Positions 49,863-62,978 are shown, counted from the stretch's first letter. The stretch: DNA of 64,000 nt from Glossina fuscipes (GCF_014805625.2 NW_023998423.1:1456277-1520276), one strand, 5' to 3'. The notes: generated from the letters alone by a model not told the origin. A program made the numbers and translations.

Positions 49863-51749
49863 AAAACGCGTTTTATACCAGTATAGTGTTTTCATTTGGT
49901 TTAACAAGAGGAAAAATAGACAGACACGAGCAAATCGGTTCGCTATAAAGAATGCATATAGTTGGTGGATTTTCCTACACATGTTTTTGGCAGATCTAAT
50001 AGAAATCCGTTGATAAATATAACAGTATTGCGTGTGCAAATTTTATGTTCTCGAATTTTTTTGGATGTGAACATTGATAAAATCTTCCCTTGCTTAAAAT
50101 AACTTAAAGCCAGAGTGCACACTATCGCGTACAATATGCATTCCATGCCTATCATCTTTATGCGAAAACGCAGTAATCACGGATATAATCCTTTGGAATG
50201 TCATTTGACCTCCTGCAGCAAGCGCCGTTTGGAAACAAAATTTCGGGTCATTGATGTTTCGCAATAGAAGCAAGTCCAGTGATCGGTGATTAGCAGAAGT
50301 GAATCCTCGTCTTCAGTACAGTGTTCGCCCCAGACTCAATTGAATCGACCTCAACTTTTTCCTTTCTTTTGCTCATCACGTAAGGACTTGGCCCACTTTG
50401 AACTTGGCCCATTTTTCGACATGATGCGAGGGCTTACTTGCAAGTTTCTACATGAAAACCACAAATGAAGTAATGACCCCTTGGTTAGGGAAAAGCCTTA
50501 TTTAGTATCAAACTTTTTCCGCTACGAGCGTTCCACTCGTACTTCTCATTAACTTGACAGTTATTAAGAGAGATTTTTATTATAAATTTGTGCTTCTTTC
50601 CCTTTCGCAAGTTTCAGCAAATTGTTAAAGAGAAATTTATTTATCTTTAATTATTTACTCCCTCTTTGTCATCCTAATCATCGATTCAGTATATAAATTG
50701 TGTTGTCGTTGTAATTTTATTAAAACAGAGTTTGTAATAATGTCAGTTCTTATTGTTTGTTATTGTTCCTGTTTAGTTCAATTTTATCTAAAGTAATAAT
50801 TCAAGTGGTAGCTCGTATAAGCAAAAAAATAAGAGAATAATAACAACAATAACAATGATTCAACGTAAGTATAACATGTGCATGCAAACAATCTCAACGT
50901 TGTACTTATATATGCATTCAAGTGCACACATAATCACTACACAATACAATATACACATACGCACACACATAACGTTTGCCTAAAGGGAAAAAGTGAAACT
51001 TTAAGAAAACTAACTAACAGTTAGTGGCTTTCTTTTCTCTCTCTGTCAATAAAATGCAAAATATTTCAAGTGTATTCTTAAAGTAGAAGAAGCGTTGGAT
51101 TGTTGTTTAAAGCAAATTGTTGCAAAAATTAAAACCAAAAAAAAATGCGGCACAACCGCGTACAGTTTTATATGAAAATAGGGAAAACAAGAAAAGAAAC
51201 AAAAAAACATAAACAAACTTAAACACATTTATACGAAAGAGTTGGTAGACATTTCTGATGATTTATTGAATTGAAAACATGCATGAGTATGTATATATGC
51301 ATAGATGCAAGAATAAAAAGAAATAATTTTGGCATTTGAACAAGTTTTTTTTGGAAGAAAATTGAGACATATTTTATATTTTACATAAATTAAAATTTCT
51401 TCAACAAATTTATTATTTAGAAAAATTTTAATTTGCAAAAAAAAATTTAAATTTGTTTTTTTAAATTGTTATTAAGACTGTCTCTTGGCGATTTTCATTG
51501 TAGCATGTAGCGTCCACGAATCCTAGACCTATGCTTGCTGTTCCTAATTTAAAAAAGAGTCTTGTGCTCTGCTCTGCTCAGCATTAAAATATTTATTTTT
51601 ACTAACAGTAAACCACGTTGGTTCACGTCTTGCGTCCGCTTGAGAATTTTTGGCGAAAAGTAAGCCTCTATGTAGTGACGAGGTAGAAATTGTAAACTTG
51701 TAAGAGGTGCTAGAGTTCAGCGTCACCTGGGAATTGTAAATACCCAGGG

Positions 51750-52015
51750 AGTGTAAGATTGGACCGTTATGTGGAGCTTATAACCCATTCAGAGATGTTC
51801 ATTAAATGGGCACTGTAACCTTTTAAGCGATGCAAGAATCCATCGTTATTTGAGCAGTGAAAACGCTTAGAAAGTACAAGAAACCACCGTTTTGTGGGCA
51901 CTAAGAAACTTCTAAGGAGCAGGGGAATGCACCATTATCTGGTGCATATATAATCTTCTACAAAGTGCAAGAATCTACTATCAGCTTGCAAGCTTCTAAG
52001 CGGAGCAACAGTACA
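51750..52015 (+). repeat. Tandem array, unit about 45 bp
   Basis: The segment GCAAGAATCCACCGTTAT followed by GGGCACT and AACCTTCTAAG recurs. Anchors lie at 51836, 51880, 51925 and 51971 (spacings 44, 45, 46) and a diverged one at 51757. About six units are recognisable. Confidence 0.62.
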
Positions 52016-53481
52016 TAGTTGCTTAAGCGATGTATATTTCTAAGAATTAGGCACGAAATTTTAAGTAGTGTGAGCCTTCGGCCTTCACGCGCTAGTAGTA
52101 AGAATCGACTGTTACAATTTAATTGTGACATGGAGTTCTCAATTTTTGTTGGGTTCGTTAGAAACGCTTTAGATTTCTTAAGCAGTAAAGGTGGTCCGCA
52201 CTGATTGACCGCTTGCATATTATATTTCACGACATACCACAATAGTAATATGTTTTCATTCCACCACAAACTAACAAATGTGTGTTCGTATGCTTGCTAA
52301 TAGTTTCAGCAAATTTAAAAGGGCTATAAACATAATACGATACCTCCATTCTTTAATCATAAGCGCCGTGTCGCCATGGGACGTATATTTCCAAAAACTG
52401 TCCCATCTGCAAATTACCCTGTTTGCTCGTATTATCACTTTTAAACAGTTCCTGCTAGCCATGCGCTGATCTCGCAAAGCCGTCACATGTGCTTCTATTC
52501 CTATAACTAAAATATCTCATCTAAGCAAAAAGGCTGTAGCGATTTTATTAATGAGAATGTGAGCGTTTAGTTATGAGCTATGTTGGTTATGAGTATTTAG
52601 CGTGGTGCGGATTACTTAGTCACCTGCCGTTTTGCTTCTTTTTTTTTTTTTTTGGCCGTTGGCTTTTTCGCTTACATACCGCCACCTTAATCTCAATGAG
52701 GTTTTTTTAGTATCTGCTTTACATAATATTCGGTGTAAAGCGGCTGTGTGTGTGTGTGCCTCAGCTCTTGTACTGAAATAGGCTTTCAGAGTTACACATT
52801 TTCGGTTCAATTAATTAATTTTTGTATCTAACATTTTGTTAATGTTATTATTATTTTTATTACTACACTTAAAATGTCAACACAATTTCTTAGTTACAGT
52901 TATTTATTTTCAGTCAAGTACATTTTTATAAACTCGCTAACAAGAATTGAAACATAAGCGCTTTCATTCATTGTTGGGAATTTTTTTTTTTTTTTTGTTT
53001 CTCTTTGTCTTTATGAATTAATATGAGTGAGTAAAGAAAGAAGGACATTAACTGCGAAAGTTTTATTAAGAAATTTTATTTGCATTTTTTGCGTTTTGAC
53101 CTTTTTTTATTCGTTTCTTTTTCTTCTTCTTCTCTTTTCATGCGTTGAGTACTTAGGACGTAGGCAGTCACTGGTAAGGATAATAAAGTAATTTTTACAT
53201 TTGTCGGTCATTATTTCTACAGCTAAGCGAAAGGAAAGGAGATATAATAAAAAGCTAATAAAATTGAATTATTTGAATTTTATTAAACGCTATTTTAAGA
53301 CCGTATACTGAAATGTCTGTAGATTAAATATAGACACAGAGGGAAAAAAGGAAATCCACAAGCAATCAAATCGTAATAAAAACAAGAAAACCAAATTTAT
53401 CTAACCTTCAAATTTTCATTATAAAATTCTTATTTAAATCCAAAATGCATGAACGCTAAGCTATTTGAATTCTTTTATTCA

Positions 53482-53507
53482 TTTTTTTTTTTTTTTTTTT
53501 TTTTTTT
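53482..53507. repeat. Poly(T) run of about 26
   Basis: This is the longest homopolymer in the window. It lies in otherwise unique AT-rich DNA. Confidence 0.9.
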
Positions 53508-53689
53508 ATAAATAAAACTCTTTATGTAAATAATGAAAATAGAAATTTTAATATTCCTGTCGTAGAAGAAGAAGAACAAGTTTTAATAATTGTCGACCAC
53601 GTTCTAAAGTACTTCTTGATTGGCGTTGAATACAAATAACATCATCGATGTAGTCGTTTATTTACCCTCGAATAATGAATGCGTCAATC

Positions 53690-54005
53690 GTTAAGAAAAT
53701 TCATAACCTAATTCGTAGATCCTATTACAAAGAAGATAAGAAGGTGTAGGACTCTCATTGTCCAACACATTGCTACCAAGACTCCACTCAGAAACTACCT
53801 GCAAGCTTGGAGCATATGGACAACGATTAGCACGCAATAGTGTTGCCTTAACTTATCTTTGAATACTGGGCTCAGGGAGACGCAAACGCGATAATAAATA
53901 TATTGAATGTAGCCAAATACATAGATCCCATTATGAACGAGAGAAGATATTCAATACATCACGCCATGCAGAAACCTCGTAGTCTAACACGTTAGTAAGG
54001 AAACA

Positions 54006-54041
<36 letters not shown>

Positions 54042-54430
54042 ATATTACGTTATTGAAAAACCTCAAAACTTGAAGCGTATGGGCATACACCAGCAAGGAA
54101 AAGTGTAGCTTTGACTTATCTTTTAATGCTGAGAACGCGGTTTTATAAGTCCGATATTAAATATAACATTTTGTTCAGGAAGTCCATAACCTAACACCTA
54201 GATTCCATTACAAAGAAAGTAAGAAAATTCGGAAAGTTCTTTAGCTAACACATTGTTAAGGAAAAACAAATGTATATTACGTTGTTAAGAAATTTTACGG
54301 TCTGGAGTATATGGACATACACTAGCAGACAAAAGTGTAGCTCTGGCTTATCCCTTAATTCTGGGCTCATGAAATTATAAATGCGATAGTAAGTGCATTA
54401 CACCGTTCACAACTTAATACATAGATCCGA
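53690..54430 (+). repeat. Tandem array, 3 units of about 230-265 bp
   Basis: Common landmarks in each unit are CCTAACACCTAGATTCCATT, a CTAACACATTGTTAAGGAAA segment, GGAGTATATGGACATACAC, AGTGTAGCTTTGACTTATC and CTGGGCTCA. The ACTTATC anchors at 53851, 54114 and 54346 give spacings of 263 and 232. A (TA)n tract (54006-54040) has expanded inside one unit. Confidence 0.65.
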
Positions 54431-55189
54431 ACAAGACAATACGTTTTTACTCGACTCCTTTTGCTATTAAGATCGTAAGACTGCATTGCGCTTTTTAGGA
54501 TAACGTAGGTTTTATTTACAATTCTTAAGAGATCTGTTTACAAATTATTTACATGAGATTATATCTACAACGCATTAATTTGTGTCCTCGCCTTGTCCCT
54601 GCGAATATTGCAATTGAGCTCTCTTGATGCGACTCTACCTTGACTGACTTTACATTCCGCAAATATTCTGCTTATGTACCCTTTTACAAGCAAGTTACCA
54701 TTACCTAAATTCAGGGCGATATATTGAACGTTTCAATGCGTTTGCCCCATAAGTTTCTACTAATTGCTGCTAATCTGTTCGCCAGTCTCAGCTGCATGAC
54801 GGAGACAACGCGCCATGAAGGTCCCGTTTGCTTAGAATCTGGTTTTGGTTAAAACATCGACTAATTTTCATGAAAACTCAAATCATCTCATACGGCATTT
54901 CCGTAGCAGTTTCCAATTAAATTATCAGCGGAAATTTTCATCTAAGTAATCTGAAAGAGAATATTGGCCTTTTTTCACTTAGAACAATTTGCTTTCTCTT
55001 TTCTTAGCTGCTCATGAAATTAACTTCACATGCTTCAACGCACTTCTCTTCATAATACATTGAGTTTAAGGCGTACTGAAGATAAAAGATTTTTTCCTAA
55101 TCAAAACTGTTTCAAAAAAAGGATTGTAAATGAGAAGTCATACTAAACGGATGATGCGATGCAATCCATTTTGAACGCATCAAATGGAC

Positions 55190-55365
55190 AGAGGAACAGA
55201 CATGCTTAAATTGATATAGAAGATAATGTTAAATCCATTCGTGCAGTAACAGTTGACTTAATACCAAGTCATCCTGGTCGTCGCACACATTCGCATCAAC
55301 TTCATAAGGTTTGTAGCACAAGTGATGCAATTAATATCTTAAAAACACCTGTGTAGGATATAAGT
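55190..55365 (+). repeat. Family C-like fragment, decayed
   Basis: AATGGACAGAGGAACAGAC followed by TTAAATTGATATAGAAGATA and a late TGTAGGATATAAG resembles the link and tail of family C, but weakly. Confidence 0.35.
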
Positions 55366-56279
55366 AACGGATACACATCTTTAAGCTATTAAATGCGGTT
55401 CACCCGCTATGAAATTCATGTTAGGTAAAATCGAAATTCGTAAACGTTAACCGCAAAAATGCCTTACTAGTGAATTCATTAATATCGACCCACAAACAAT
55501 GCAAAGCATGAAAACCAATAAAAACTTAATTGTAAAGAGAGATTAATTTCAATTAATTAGACGTATGCATATGTATAAGCACCTGCAGCGCACCTGATAA
55601 AATCCATTTAAAACTATTCATTGCCAACTTTGTGGCTTCTAAACATTAATTTGTTTAAAGCGTTTGGGGTTAATCCCCTATACCACTATTCACTATTTAG
55701 GCTCCTAAAATGCTTTACATTACATGTAATTACACCTACATCGTATCAAAGTTGATTAAAGAAATAACAATAAAACAAGGAAAAAGATTATAGTGATCCA
55801 CTTAAAATAGTTACTCATATAACGACTTTTCGAAGTAACGTATTGTTATGAAATTCGCTTTTTAACTAAGATACAGTCCGTATCACTAGATCGTGGATAT
55901 TTTGGTCAAGAGAAATGCACTTCAAAGTTCTTTTATTTTACTACTTTGTCCTTCACAACAGTAGGAATATTTATTTACAATCTATTTTGGCCGTACTCTC
56001 AACTTCTACGTTCTTGCCAGACTAACTCTACTTTTCACAAATATTCGATTTATATACAATTTTGCAAGAATGTTACTATACCTAAATTTATGGTTATGGT
56101 CTAATCCCAGCCTGGTTTTTCCACTAATCGTTTTCATTGGCCTGCAGCTGCATGAGGCGCCTGCGAATGCTCATTTGGTTTTCCCTTCTTTAGGGAATTT
56201 ATTCTTACGAAAATTACTTAGCTGACATTTAACTGAATTTGGGATTTTCGTAACAGTATTATATACAAAATGTTTCGCG

Positions 56280-56465
56280 CATTTCCATTTGCATTCGTCC
56301 TTATAAGTTGACCGCAAGATTACAAGGCGGACAGACGAACGGACATGCCTAAACCGATTCAGTAACTAATACTGAATCGATAGGTATAATAAAAGATGGG
56401 TCTATCTCAAACTCTTCTGGATGTTGTATATATTCGCACAAACTTAGTATTCTATAAGTAATATA
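56280..56465 (+). repeat. Family C tail copy
   Basis: GGCGGACAGACGAACGGACA, CTAAACCGATTCAGTAAC, ATAATAAAAGATGGGTCTAT and TCGCACAAACTTAGTATTC give the best-preserved tail. Confidence 0.55.
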
Positions 56466-57654
56466 ACAATTGTTATATATGTATAAACTTTAAGGAGAAT
56501 CTTGCAAACCAAGCTTTACAGCTCGCTTTCGGCACTAAAAATCGACGGCCTTAGTTGACTGATCGTTAACGAAATTTCTATGAATTATTAGGAACATAAG
56601 CACATAAACGATTTTTTCCTGTGTTGTTTGCGAAACTTAACCTTGATATGTAAGGAAAGTGAAAGCGAACGGTTTCCTTCAGAATACCAACTGTCACAAG
56701 AATACACATCTTTTTCTTTTATGACTCATCACCGATCACAACGCCAACATACGTAGTATATAGTATTCGAGAGTATTGTGGCTTCTTCGTATAAAAGACT
56801 ACACACAACAATGTAATATTTCCCGCTAGCGTGGATATAACTTAGTTTTAGAAAACTTTGCAGAAATCGGGTAACGTACTCAAATTGGACCCACACTCAC
56901 CTCTACAGTGCAGACTTAAGTCGCTGTATGAGTTAGTTATAAATTAAGAAATAGGTTAAGAAGGTTCCGAACAGTTTTGAAACATTAGACAATAGAAGAC
57001 GTTTGCTAGTATAAGCTGAACTTCATGTTAAAGCATCGTTATTAGGGCTAAGCTTACCCAACAACAATTGTTGCTGAAGTGCGTCCGACACAGGTATTTG
57101 AAGCTTTGTATGAGTCGAGTTCAGTTGCGCCACTTTCCTTCCTTAATTTGAAGTGATGAAGGTGTAATGAAGAGATTCGCACCGATTAGCGAGAGACTAA
57201 AAATTACTATTCAGATTAAACGGCCTGTTTCCGCTTGATAAAGTCGTCCAAATATACGAAAATTTATAATTCAAGTCAATCCAGTCTTCTATCTATAACG
57301 CTGCAATCACTCCTTCCATTTTTGTTACATCTTGTGATTCGCCGAGTACAGTTCACAGCTGTTGTGAAATTTGATAAATTTTTCGTGTCTTACAAAAAAA
57401 CCCCTTGCAAACCGAGACACATACTCGAGATCTTAGGATATATTCAAAGTTCTTTCGCTCTCTTTGTCTCTCTCTCTCTCTCCGTGGGCAAAGACGAGTC
57501 TATTGAAAGTTTTACTCATTACGTTCTTGGGAACGTAAGCCTATATTTAAACTAGCAAAGACACTACACACCTTTCAAAGTAAGGCTACGTACGCGACGC
57601 AGTGCAAAAAGTAGTCCGATATAAACTATTTTCAATTGCTTTCGTCCTTTAGCC

Positions 57655-57775
57655 AAAACATGATGACAGACAGGAGAAGTGTAGATTGATTCACAATATA
57701 ATTCTGAATGGATCGGTATAATGGAAGGTGGGTCTCTCTAAAGTCCTTCTGAGCTTAGCATACCCTTTTTGCTAT
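57655..57775 (+). repeat. Family C tail fragment
   Basis: AGACAGGAGAAGTGTAGATT and ATAATGGAAGGTGGGTCTCT match the tail at 56280-56465. Confidence 0.5.
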
Positions 57776-58799
57776 AAATGGCTATTCAAGAACAATATCG
57801 AAAGCATTGCATTCTTATGGATACTATGGACATCATTTTACGCAGCAGTAGGAGATTTCTTAGAATTTAGTGACTGCTTTACTTCTTTAAAGCCAATTAA
57901 AAAAGAATCCAATCAAAGTTTACCTATATTTATGTTGAGATAACATTTGAAATGTACAATCAAGTTAAAGCAAAAACAACAAAAAATACCATAATTCTTA
58001 TGTAAGTTTTCGCATTGAAAAACTATTCAAGCTCTTATCAAAAACTAATAAGAAAAAAAAAGTACGCAGGAACCGGCAACTCAAAACAAAAAAAAATCCT
58101 TGGAGTTTGTTTGATTAATCAAAGGTCTGAGTTTTGTATGTAGGTTAGACCTTTTTTTGTTGTATGTAAATTAAATAGACATCAAAAATTCTCGTGGAAA
58201 TTTCTTATTCATTGACCTAAAATTCAATTCAACTATTCTTACGCGAATGTATATACATGTCGTTGATGGTTATTAAAGCAATACTATGACTATTAACAAC
58301 TATCGATGTTAAGCGTAAGGATATTCAACAAAGGTGGCCAATAAACAAAACAAAGTGAAACAAATTTATAAAATTTAATTTAGTCTTTAACGTCATACAA
58401 CAAGAGAAATTAAGGGAATAGAATATTGTAAATTTTTCAGAAAATCGACTTTTTTTATTGGCTTAACAGATGCTTTTGAGCTTGTAGAATGTGTGGAAAA
58501 AAATTCATTGCCCGCAGGAAATTTTTTCCTTAAAATGTTGTGCTTTTTCCGGAAGAAGACACCAACTACCTACTGTAAATAATGTTGGAAGAGTACAACC
58601 CAACGTTCTTCTAACCTTTTTAGTAAACTAATAGATGGCTTTAGAAAGTTAAAATTGCGTTATTGCCGCTTCAGCAGGGCGACCTTATAGTAGACATGAG
58701 GCGAACGAAAAGAACGATCCAAAAACTAAAGGCTTGGGATGCAGTTTCTGTTGAATAATACGCTTTGTTACTCTGTGTCTCGCCCTTCACAACACGTTC

Positions 58800-59025
58800 G
58801 TGCATCGGTACTGTATTCTTGTGTACAGCCTCCAGTTCGCAGTTTTTCAGATGCTTCGGTCAAATTTTTTACGCCGACTTATTTTAGCTCAAGAACAAAC
58901 CATGTTAACAACGGTTCGCGTCTGACCACATTTCGCATATAGTGTCTCATTTTGAAACGTCGTTAAGTGAACATCTGTATTAAGCCAATCAGCCAAGCTG
59001 TTGTCCACCACAACACTTTTACTTG
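58800..59025 (+). repeat. Dispersed repeat family B copy
   Basis: It has TTGTGTACAGCCTCCAGTTC, ACGCCGACTTATTTTAGCTC and a CATTTCGCATATAG block. It ends CCACCACAACACTTTTACTT. Confidence 0.55.
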
Positions 59026-59149
59026 TACTCCCTTTTGCCTACTGCCCCAGCAGCTTGAAAGTAATCTATCATGTTTAAATATTCTTCTTCATTTTTTTTC
59101 TTATTTTTAATATCACCCACTGCTCAGGGGATGCTCCTTATACGTGCAA

Positions 59150-59255
59150 CACGGGGACGGTCAGAAAGATATGAGGAAAGAGGGAGGGATAGGAAGATGG
59201 CTACAGCCTAGTGGATGTGTACCCAATCAGTATGTGTGGTGTCTTTACCGGCTGA
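59150..59255 (+). repeat. Repeat family D copy 2
   Basis: GACGGTCAGAAAGATATGAG, CCTAGTGGATGTGTACCCA and CTTTACCGGCTG match copy 1 at 21565. The ORF at 59144-59434 spans it and is not taken as a gene. Confidence 0.5.
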
Positions 59256-59897
59256 GCATTGGACCCTATAATCTTAAATTTGAACCCACGAATCCTGACT
59301 TGGCAATCGCGACATTTAGCTGCTCGACTCTTCACGCGGTAAGGGCCTTTTTGTTGCATCTTTCAACGACGGAATCCTACCTTATGCACTTTACTAATGC
59401 GAAACGATGGAGAAAACAGCAAAAAAATTTATAACTCAATAGTCGAATTCATAATCGAGCCCGAAAACTTCTTACCAAAATTTGCAGACACATTAAAAGC
59501 TTTCAAATCATTCTCGGCCGCACATCTGCAAAGCAGTTGCCTTGATGAGATTTCGCAAATATTACGTACACGATCTGTAGAAAAAATATCTTTAAGGGAA
59601 AGAATTATTTCCATCCATTCTAGGAGGTCCATGGCGTCTATTGAGCCAATGAAATGAATATTTTATCCGAGAAATTTGCAGTAAGGTTAGCCCTTGACGT
59701 AAGTGAAATTCTGAGGGGAAAAGCTAATTTGAATCAGGAATTCTGGTTACATGCTGAGAGTTTTTCAAACGTAATTTATTTTATGGGGAAATATTAGAAA
59801 TAAATATATCCATAAAATGACAACGGGACGCTTCGATGAAGATGCACATGTGTAAAGAAAGTAAAGGTGTATTTATAAGTGATAGAGAGAAAAGATA

Positions 59898-59934
59898 GGG
59901 GGAGAGAGGGGGAGAGAGAGAGAGAGAGAGAGAG
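59898..59934. repeat. (GA)n microsatellite
   Basis: A GA tract with GGG interruptions at its left end. Confidence 0.88.
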
Positions 59935-60426
59935 GCAAATATATTAAATATTCCTTATATTCTATATGCTAGACGATGCAGCCAAGTCCATCTCCTCGAT
60001 AGCCCGTCTATCTATCGTTTGTGGTTGAAACGCATTGATCGAATGGAGTTTACGCTACAGTATGGTATTGTTAAATCTAAATTTTATGATTACGTGTTCG
60101 TAACAGATGACGGCTAAATTAACGGCTAAATGAACCACGAATCTTATGTAGCTTCCAATTTTGGCGGCTGGAATGGGAAGTTTTAACATTTTTCAGATCA
60201 ATTTTTCACGTTCGAGGTTTTCATAAACCCGATGAGAATTGTACCCACAATCTGAATGAATTCCTACTATAGATTGAGATTGTTTTAAGCTTTACGCTAT
60301 GTTGGCTGAATTTAAGGTGGATTACAACATTTGCATGCAAGAATATATAAGAAGTACATCTTTAACGCTCCCGATAACAATCTTTACCACGTACCATATG
60401 TTTATGTATGTACCATATTATATATA

Positions 60427-60458
60427 TTAGTTTGGGGAAAAAGAAATCCATTATTTTT
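60427..60458 (+). repeat. Left terminal inverted repeat of the mariner
   Basis: These 32 bp, starting TTAGTTTGGGG, are the exact reverse complement of 61651-61682. The TA target-site dinucleotide sits immediately outside. Confidence 0.95.
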
Positions 60459-60611
60459 TCGGTAGATGGCTGCACTGATAGATTTCTCGAAAAGTATCGA
60501 TCAAACAATTTTCGATACTCTACATTTGCATACTGTACATTTCGCAGTAAAAACAATTCTTTTGCTGTTTTTTGTTTGGTGCATTCAGTTGTGAGTTACA
60601 GCGTGTTGAAA

Positions 60612-61629
60612 ATGGAAGTGAGCAAAGAGAAAATTCGGTACATTTTACAGTTTTTCTTTGACAAGGGCGAAAATGCAAGCCAGGCGGCTAAAATTGTGAA
60701 TGGTGTTTATGGTTCCGATACTGTAACAGCCAATTATGTGGAATTTTGGTTTCGTAGATTCCGTTCAGGAATTTTTGATGTTAAAGATGCACCTCGCACA
60801 GGTAGGCCGGTCGTCGAAAATGTTGATAAAATCGGAGAAATGATCGAAGTTGACCGGCATGTTAGCAGTCGTAACATCGCCCAGGAGCTAAAAATCGACC
60901 ATAAAACATTTTTAAACCATTTACACAAAGCTGGATTCAAAAAGAAGCTCGGTGTTTGGATGCCACACCAATTAACAGAAAAAAACATGATGGATCGAAT
61001 TTCCATCTGCGAAGCTTTGGCCAAACGGAATGAGATAGACCCATTTCTTAAACGGATGGTGACTGGAGATGAGAAATAGATCACATACGATAACCCTGTG
61101 CGAAAACGATCGTGGTGAAGCAACTCAAACGGCCAGGAAGGTTTTGCTATGCATTTGGTGGGACTGGAAGGGGATTATTTATTATGAGCTGCTTCCATAT
61201 GGCCAAACGCTAAATTCTGATCTCTACTGTCAACAACTGGACCGTTTGAAGTTAGCGATTGACCAGAAACGGCCAGAATTGGCCAACAGGAGAGGTGTCG
61301 TGTTCCACCAGGACAACGCTAGGCCACACACATCTACAGTGACTCGCCAGAAGCTTCAGGAGCTTGGTTGGGAAGTTTTAATGCATCCGCCATACAGTCC
61401 GGGCTTGGCACCAAGCGATTATCATCTTTTTCTTGCATTGCAAAATTTCTTGAATGATAAAAAATTAGAATCTAGGGAGGATTGTGAAAATCGACTACTA
61501 GAGTTTTTTGCAAATAGAGACCAGGACTTCTATGAGAGAGGCATTTTGAAGTTACCTTTGAAGTGGCAACAAATCATACAACAAAACCGTGCATATATGA
61601 CCCAAATCGGACAATCCGAAGCATGTTAA
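60612..61629 (+). pseudogene. Mariner transposase, broken by a nonsense codon and a frameshift
   Basis: The ATG at 60612 opens a frame starting MEVSKEKIRY. It has an N-terminal helix-turn-helix region, the GRPVV linker and the WMPHQL motif, and reaches the first catalytic Asp in TGDEK. The next codon, Trp in the family, is TAG at 61077-61079 (a one-base change from TGG). The frame then meets a TGA at 61116. The protein resumes in the +1 frame from about 61114 and carries HQDNARPH (second Asp at 61312) and LAPSDYHLF (third Asp at 61417). There are 34 residues between the last two, the DD34D signature of mariners. About six residues also seem missing just before ARKVLLCIWWDWKG, compared with relatives. 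The usual YSPDL is YSPGL here. The stop TAA overlaps an AATAAA at 61629-61634. All three catalytic Asp codons remain. Confidence 0.92.
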
Positions 61630-61650
61630 ATAAAGTCCTGAAGTTCATAT

Positions 61651-61682
61651 AAAAATAATGGATTTCTTTTTCCCCAAACTAA
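61651..61682 (-). repeat. Right terminal inverted repeat of the mariner
   Basis: These 32 bp are the exact reverse complement of the left terminus and are followed by TA at 61683-61684. Confidence 0.95.
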
Positions 61683-62978
61683 TATAATTACATGTGTTAT
61701 ATATTTATATCTTAATGTCAGTAGAGGTTTAGGGGTATATGTATCGTTTAATCAATGTCGTGCGTATACATCTCTGTATGTATATACGTATATATATTAT
61801 CATCCAAATGCATTCACCTAAAATGATTTCTCTTTGCATTCCTCATTAACATTGATGTTAAAAAAAATCCATAGTTAACTGTTTCTCATACGCAGTGTGG
61901 TCATCAAGTTATTAAACATTCCTTCTAAATAGAAATTTGCGGTCAATGGTTTTGATAACACCTCACGAGAATTTCTTTCGTGTTCTTTAAACCACCAGCT
62001 AACTCACTATCCACACATTAATTATTGTATACACAAATGTTATTTTACTTTAACACAATCATAATAATTGTTTTATATGTTAAATAAAAATTCATTTAAT
62101 TTCTCTCTTTTAATTAGTTTAGAGATATTCGTTGACCGTTATTTATATATGTTTGTATCTGTTAAACACGCACTACAATGCACGCGAATTTGATTATTAA
62201 TATTTACTTGTCATCAGCAACGTACACCAGAAATAAATCCATTTAGGCTCATTCCTGTCTTTTTAATATATTTTTATTTTTTTCTGATTAATTGCTTTTC
62301 ATGACTCTCCTTTCTTTCTTTCATCTTCATGGGGCATACAATGAACTATTGCAAAAAACAACAAAAAAAAAACAACAAAAAAACAAAAAAAAAAACGAAA
62401 AAAACAGAGCAACAACATCGTACAGTTTTTTTTTTTTTTTTTTTTTTGCTTAAATGCATATTTCCTTTTACAACATATAGGGTAGGTAGACTGTGATATA
62501 TGTAATGAAAATGCACTCACTTTTCTAGATATTAAAAAAAAAATAAAAATAAAAAAAGAACTGTTTACATATTCACTGCGTTAATTGTTGTACTTTGTTT
62601 TTACTTTCCCGTTAGAAAACACATATTACGACGACCGGCAGATTAAAACTAAAAAAAATTTTTATATTCTAGCTTCGTTCATGAAGTTTTGTTTCGCCAA
62701 ATATGAGCCGTTCATTGCACAAATCGATTAACTTTATAAACCAAAAAGTTGAAAAATGCGATTAATAAATACATATGTAGCTTTCATCTGACGTTATAAA
62801 AAGGAAAGGATGGCCAAAAAATAATCATCAATAATGTCACAATTTTTATGGGACGAGCGGTTTTAAACGATTTAGCAAGTGAGGAGAGTGATAAAATTTA
62901 AATTATAGAAATAATTAATGTATATATAATAATAATATATATAATATTTTTTTACAAGGTTTCATAAAAGCGCACATT
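61683..62978. other. AT-rich spacer between the mariner and the 106-codon ORF
   Basis: It has long A and T runs (62345-62405 A-rich, 62426-62450 poly-T). Part may be the 3' UTR of the minus-strand ORF at 62979. No other feature is seen. Confidence 0.4.

Larger units (their letters stand above)
47654..60426. other. Intergenic stretch with arrays and sparse repeats
   Basis: Besides the arrays and repeats listed, 47.7-49.2, 50.0-51.7, 52.0-53.6 and 54.5-58.7 kb are AT-rich and show no recognisable gene. An 86-codon plus frame at 59397-59657 (no ATG at its start position) has no recognisable motif. Confidence 0.45.
60427..61682 (+). mobile_element. Nearly intact mariner transposon (mellifera-subfamily type)
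   Basis: The element is 1,256 bp, flanked by TA dinucleotides at 60425-60426 and 61683-61684 as expected for mariner insertion. It has perfect 32-bp terminal inverted repeats beginning TTAGTTTGGGG. It carries one transposase gene on the plus strand that occupies most of its length. Its insertion site is a TA-rich tract. The identical termini suggest a fairly recent insertion. The transposase is broken, so the copy is non-autonomous by itself. Confidence 0.95.

Noticed and set aside
60408..60611. The 68 codons upstream of the mariner transposase ATG
   Set aside because: They span the transposon terminus and flanking DNA; relatives of the protein begin near MEVSKEK.
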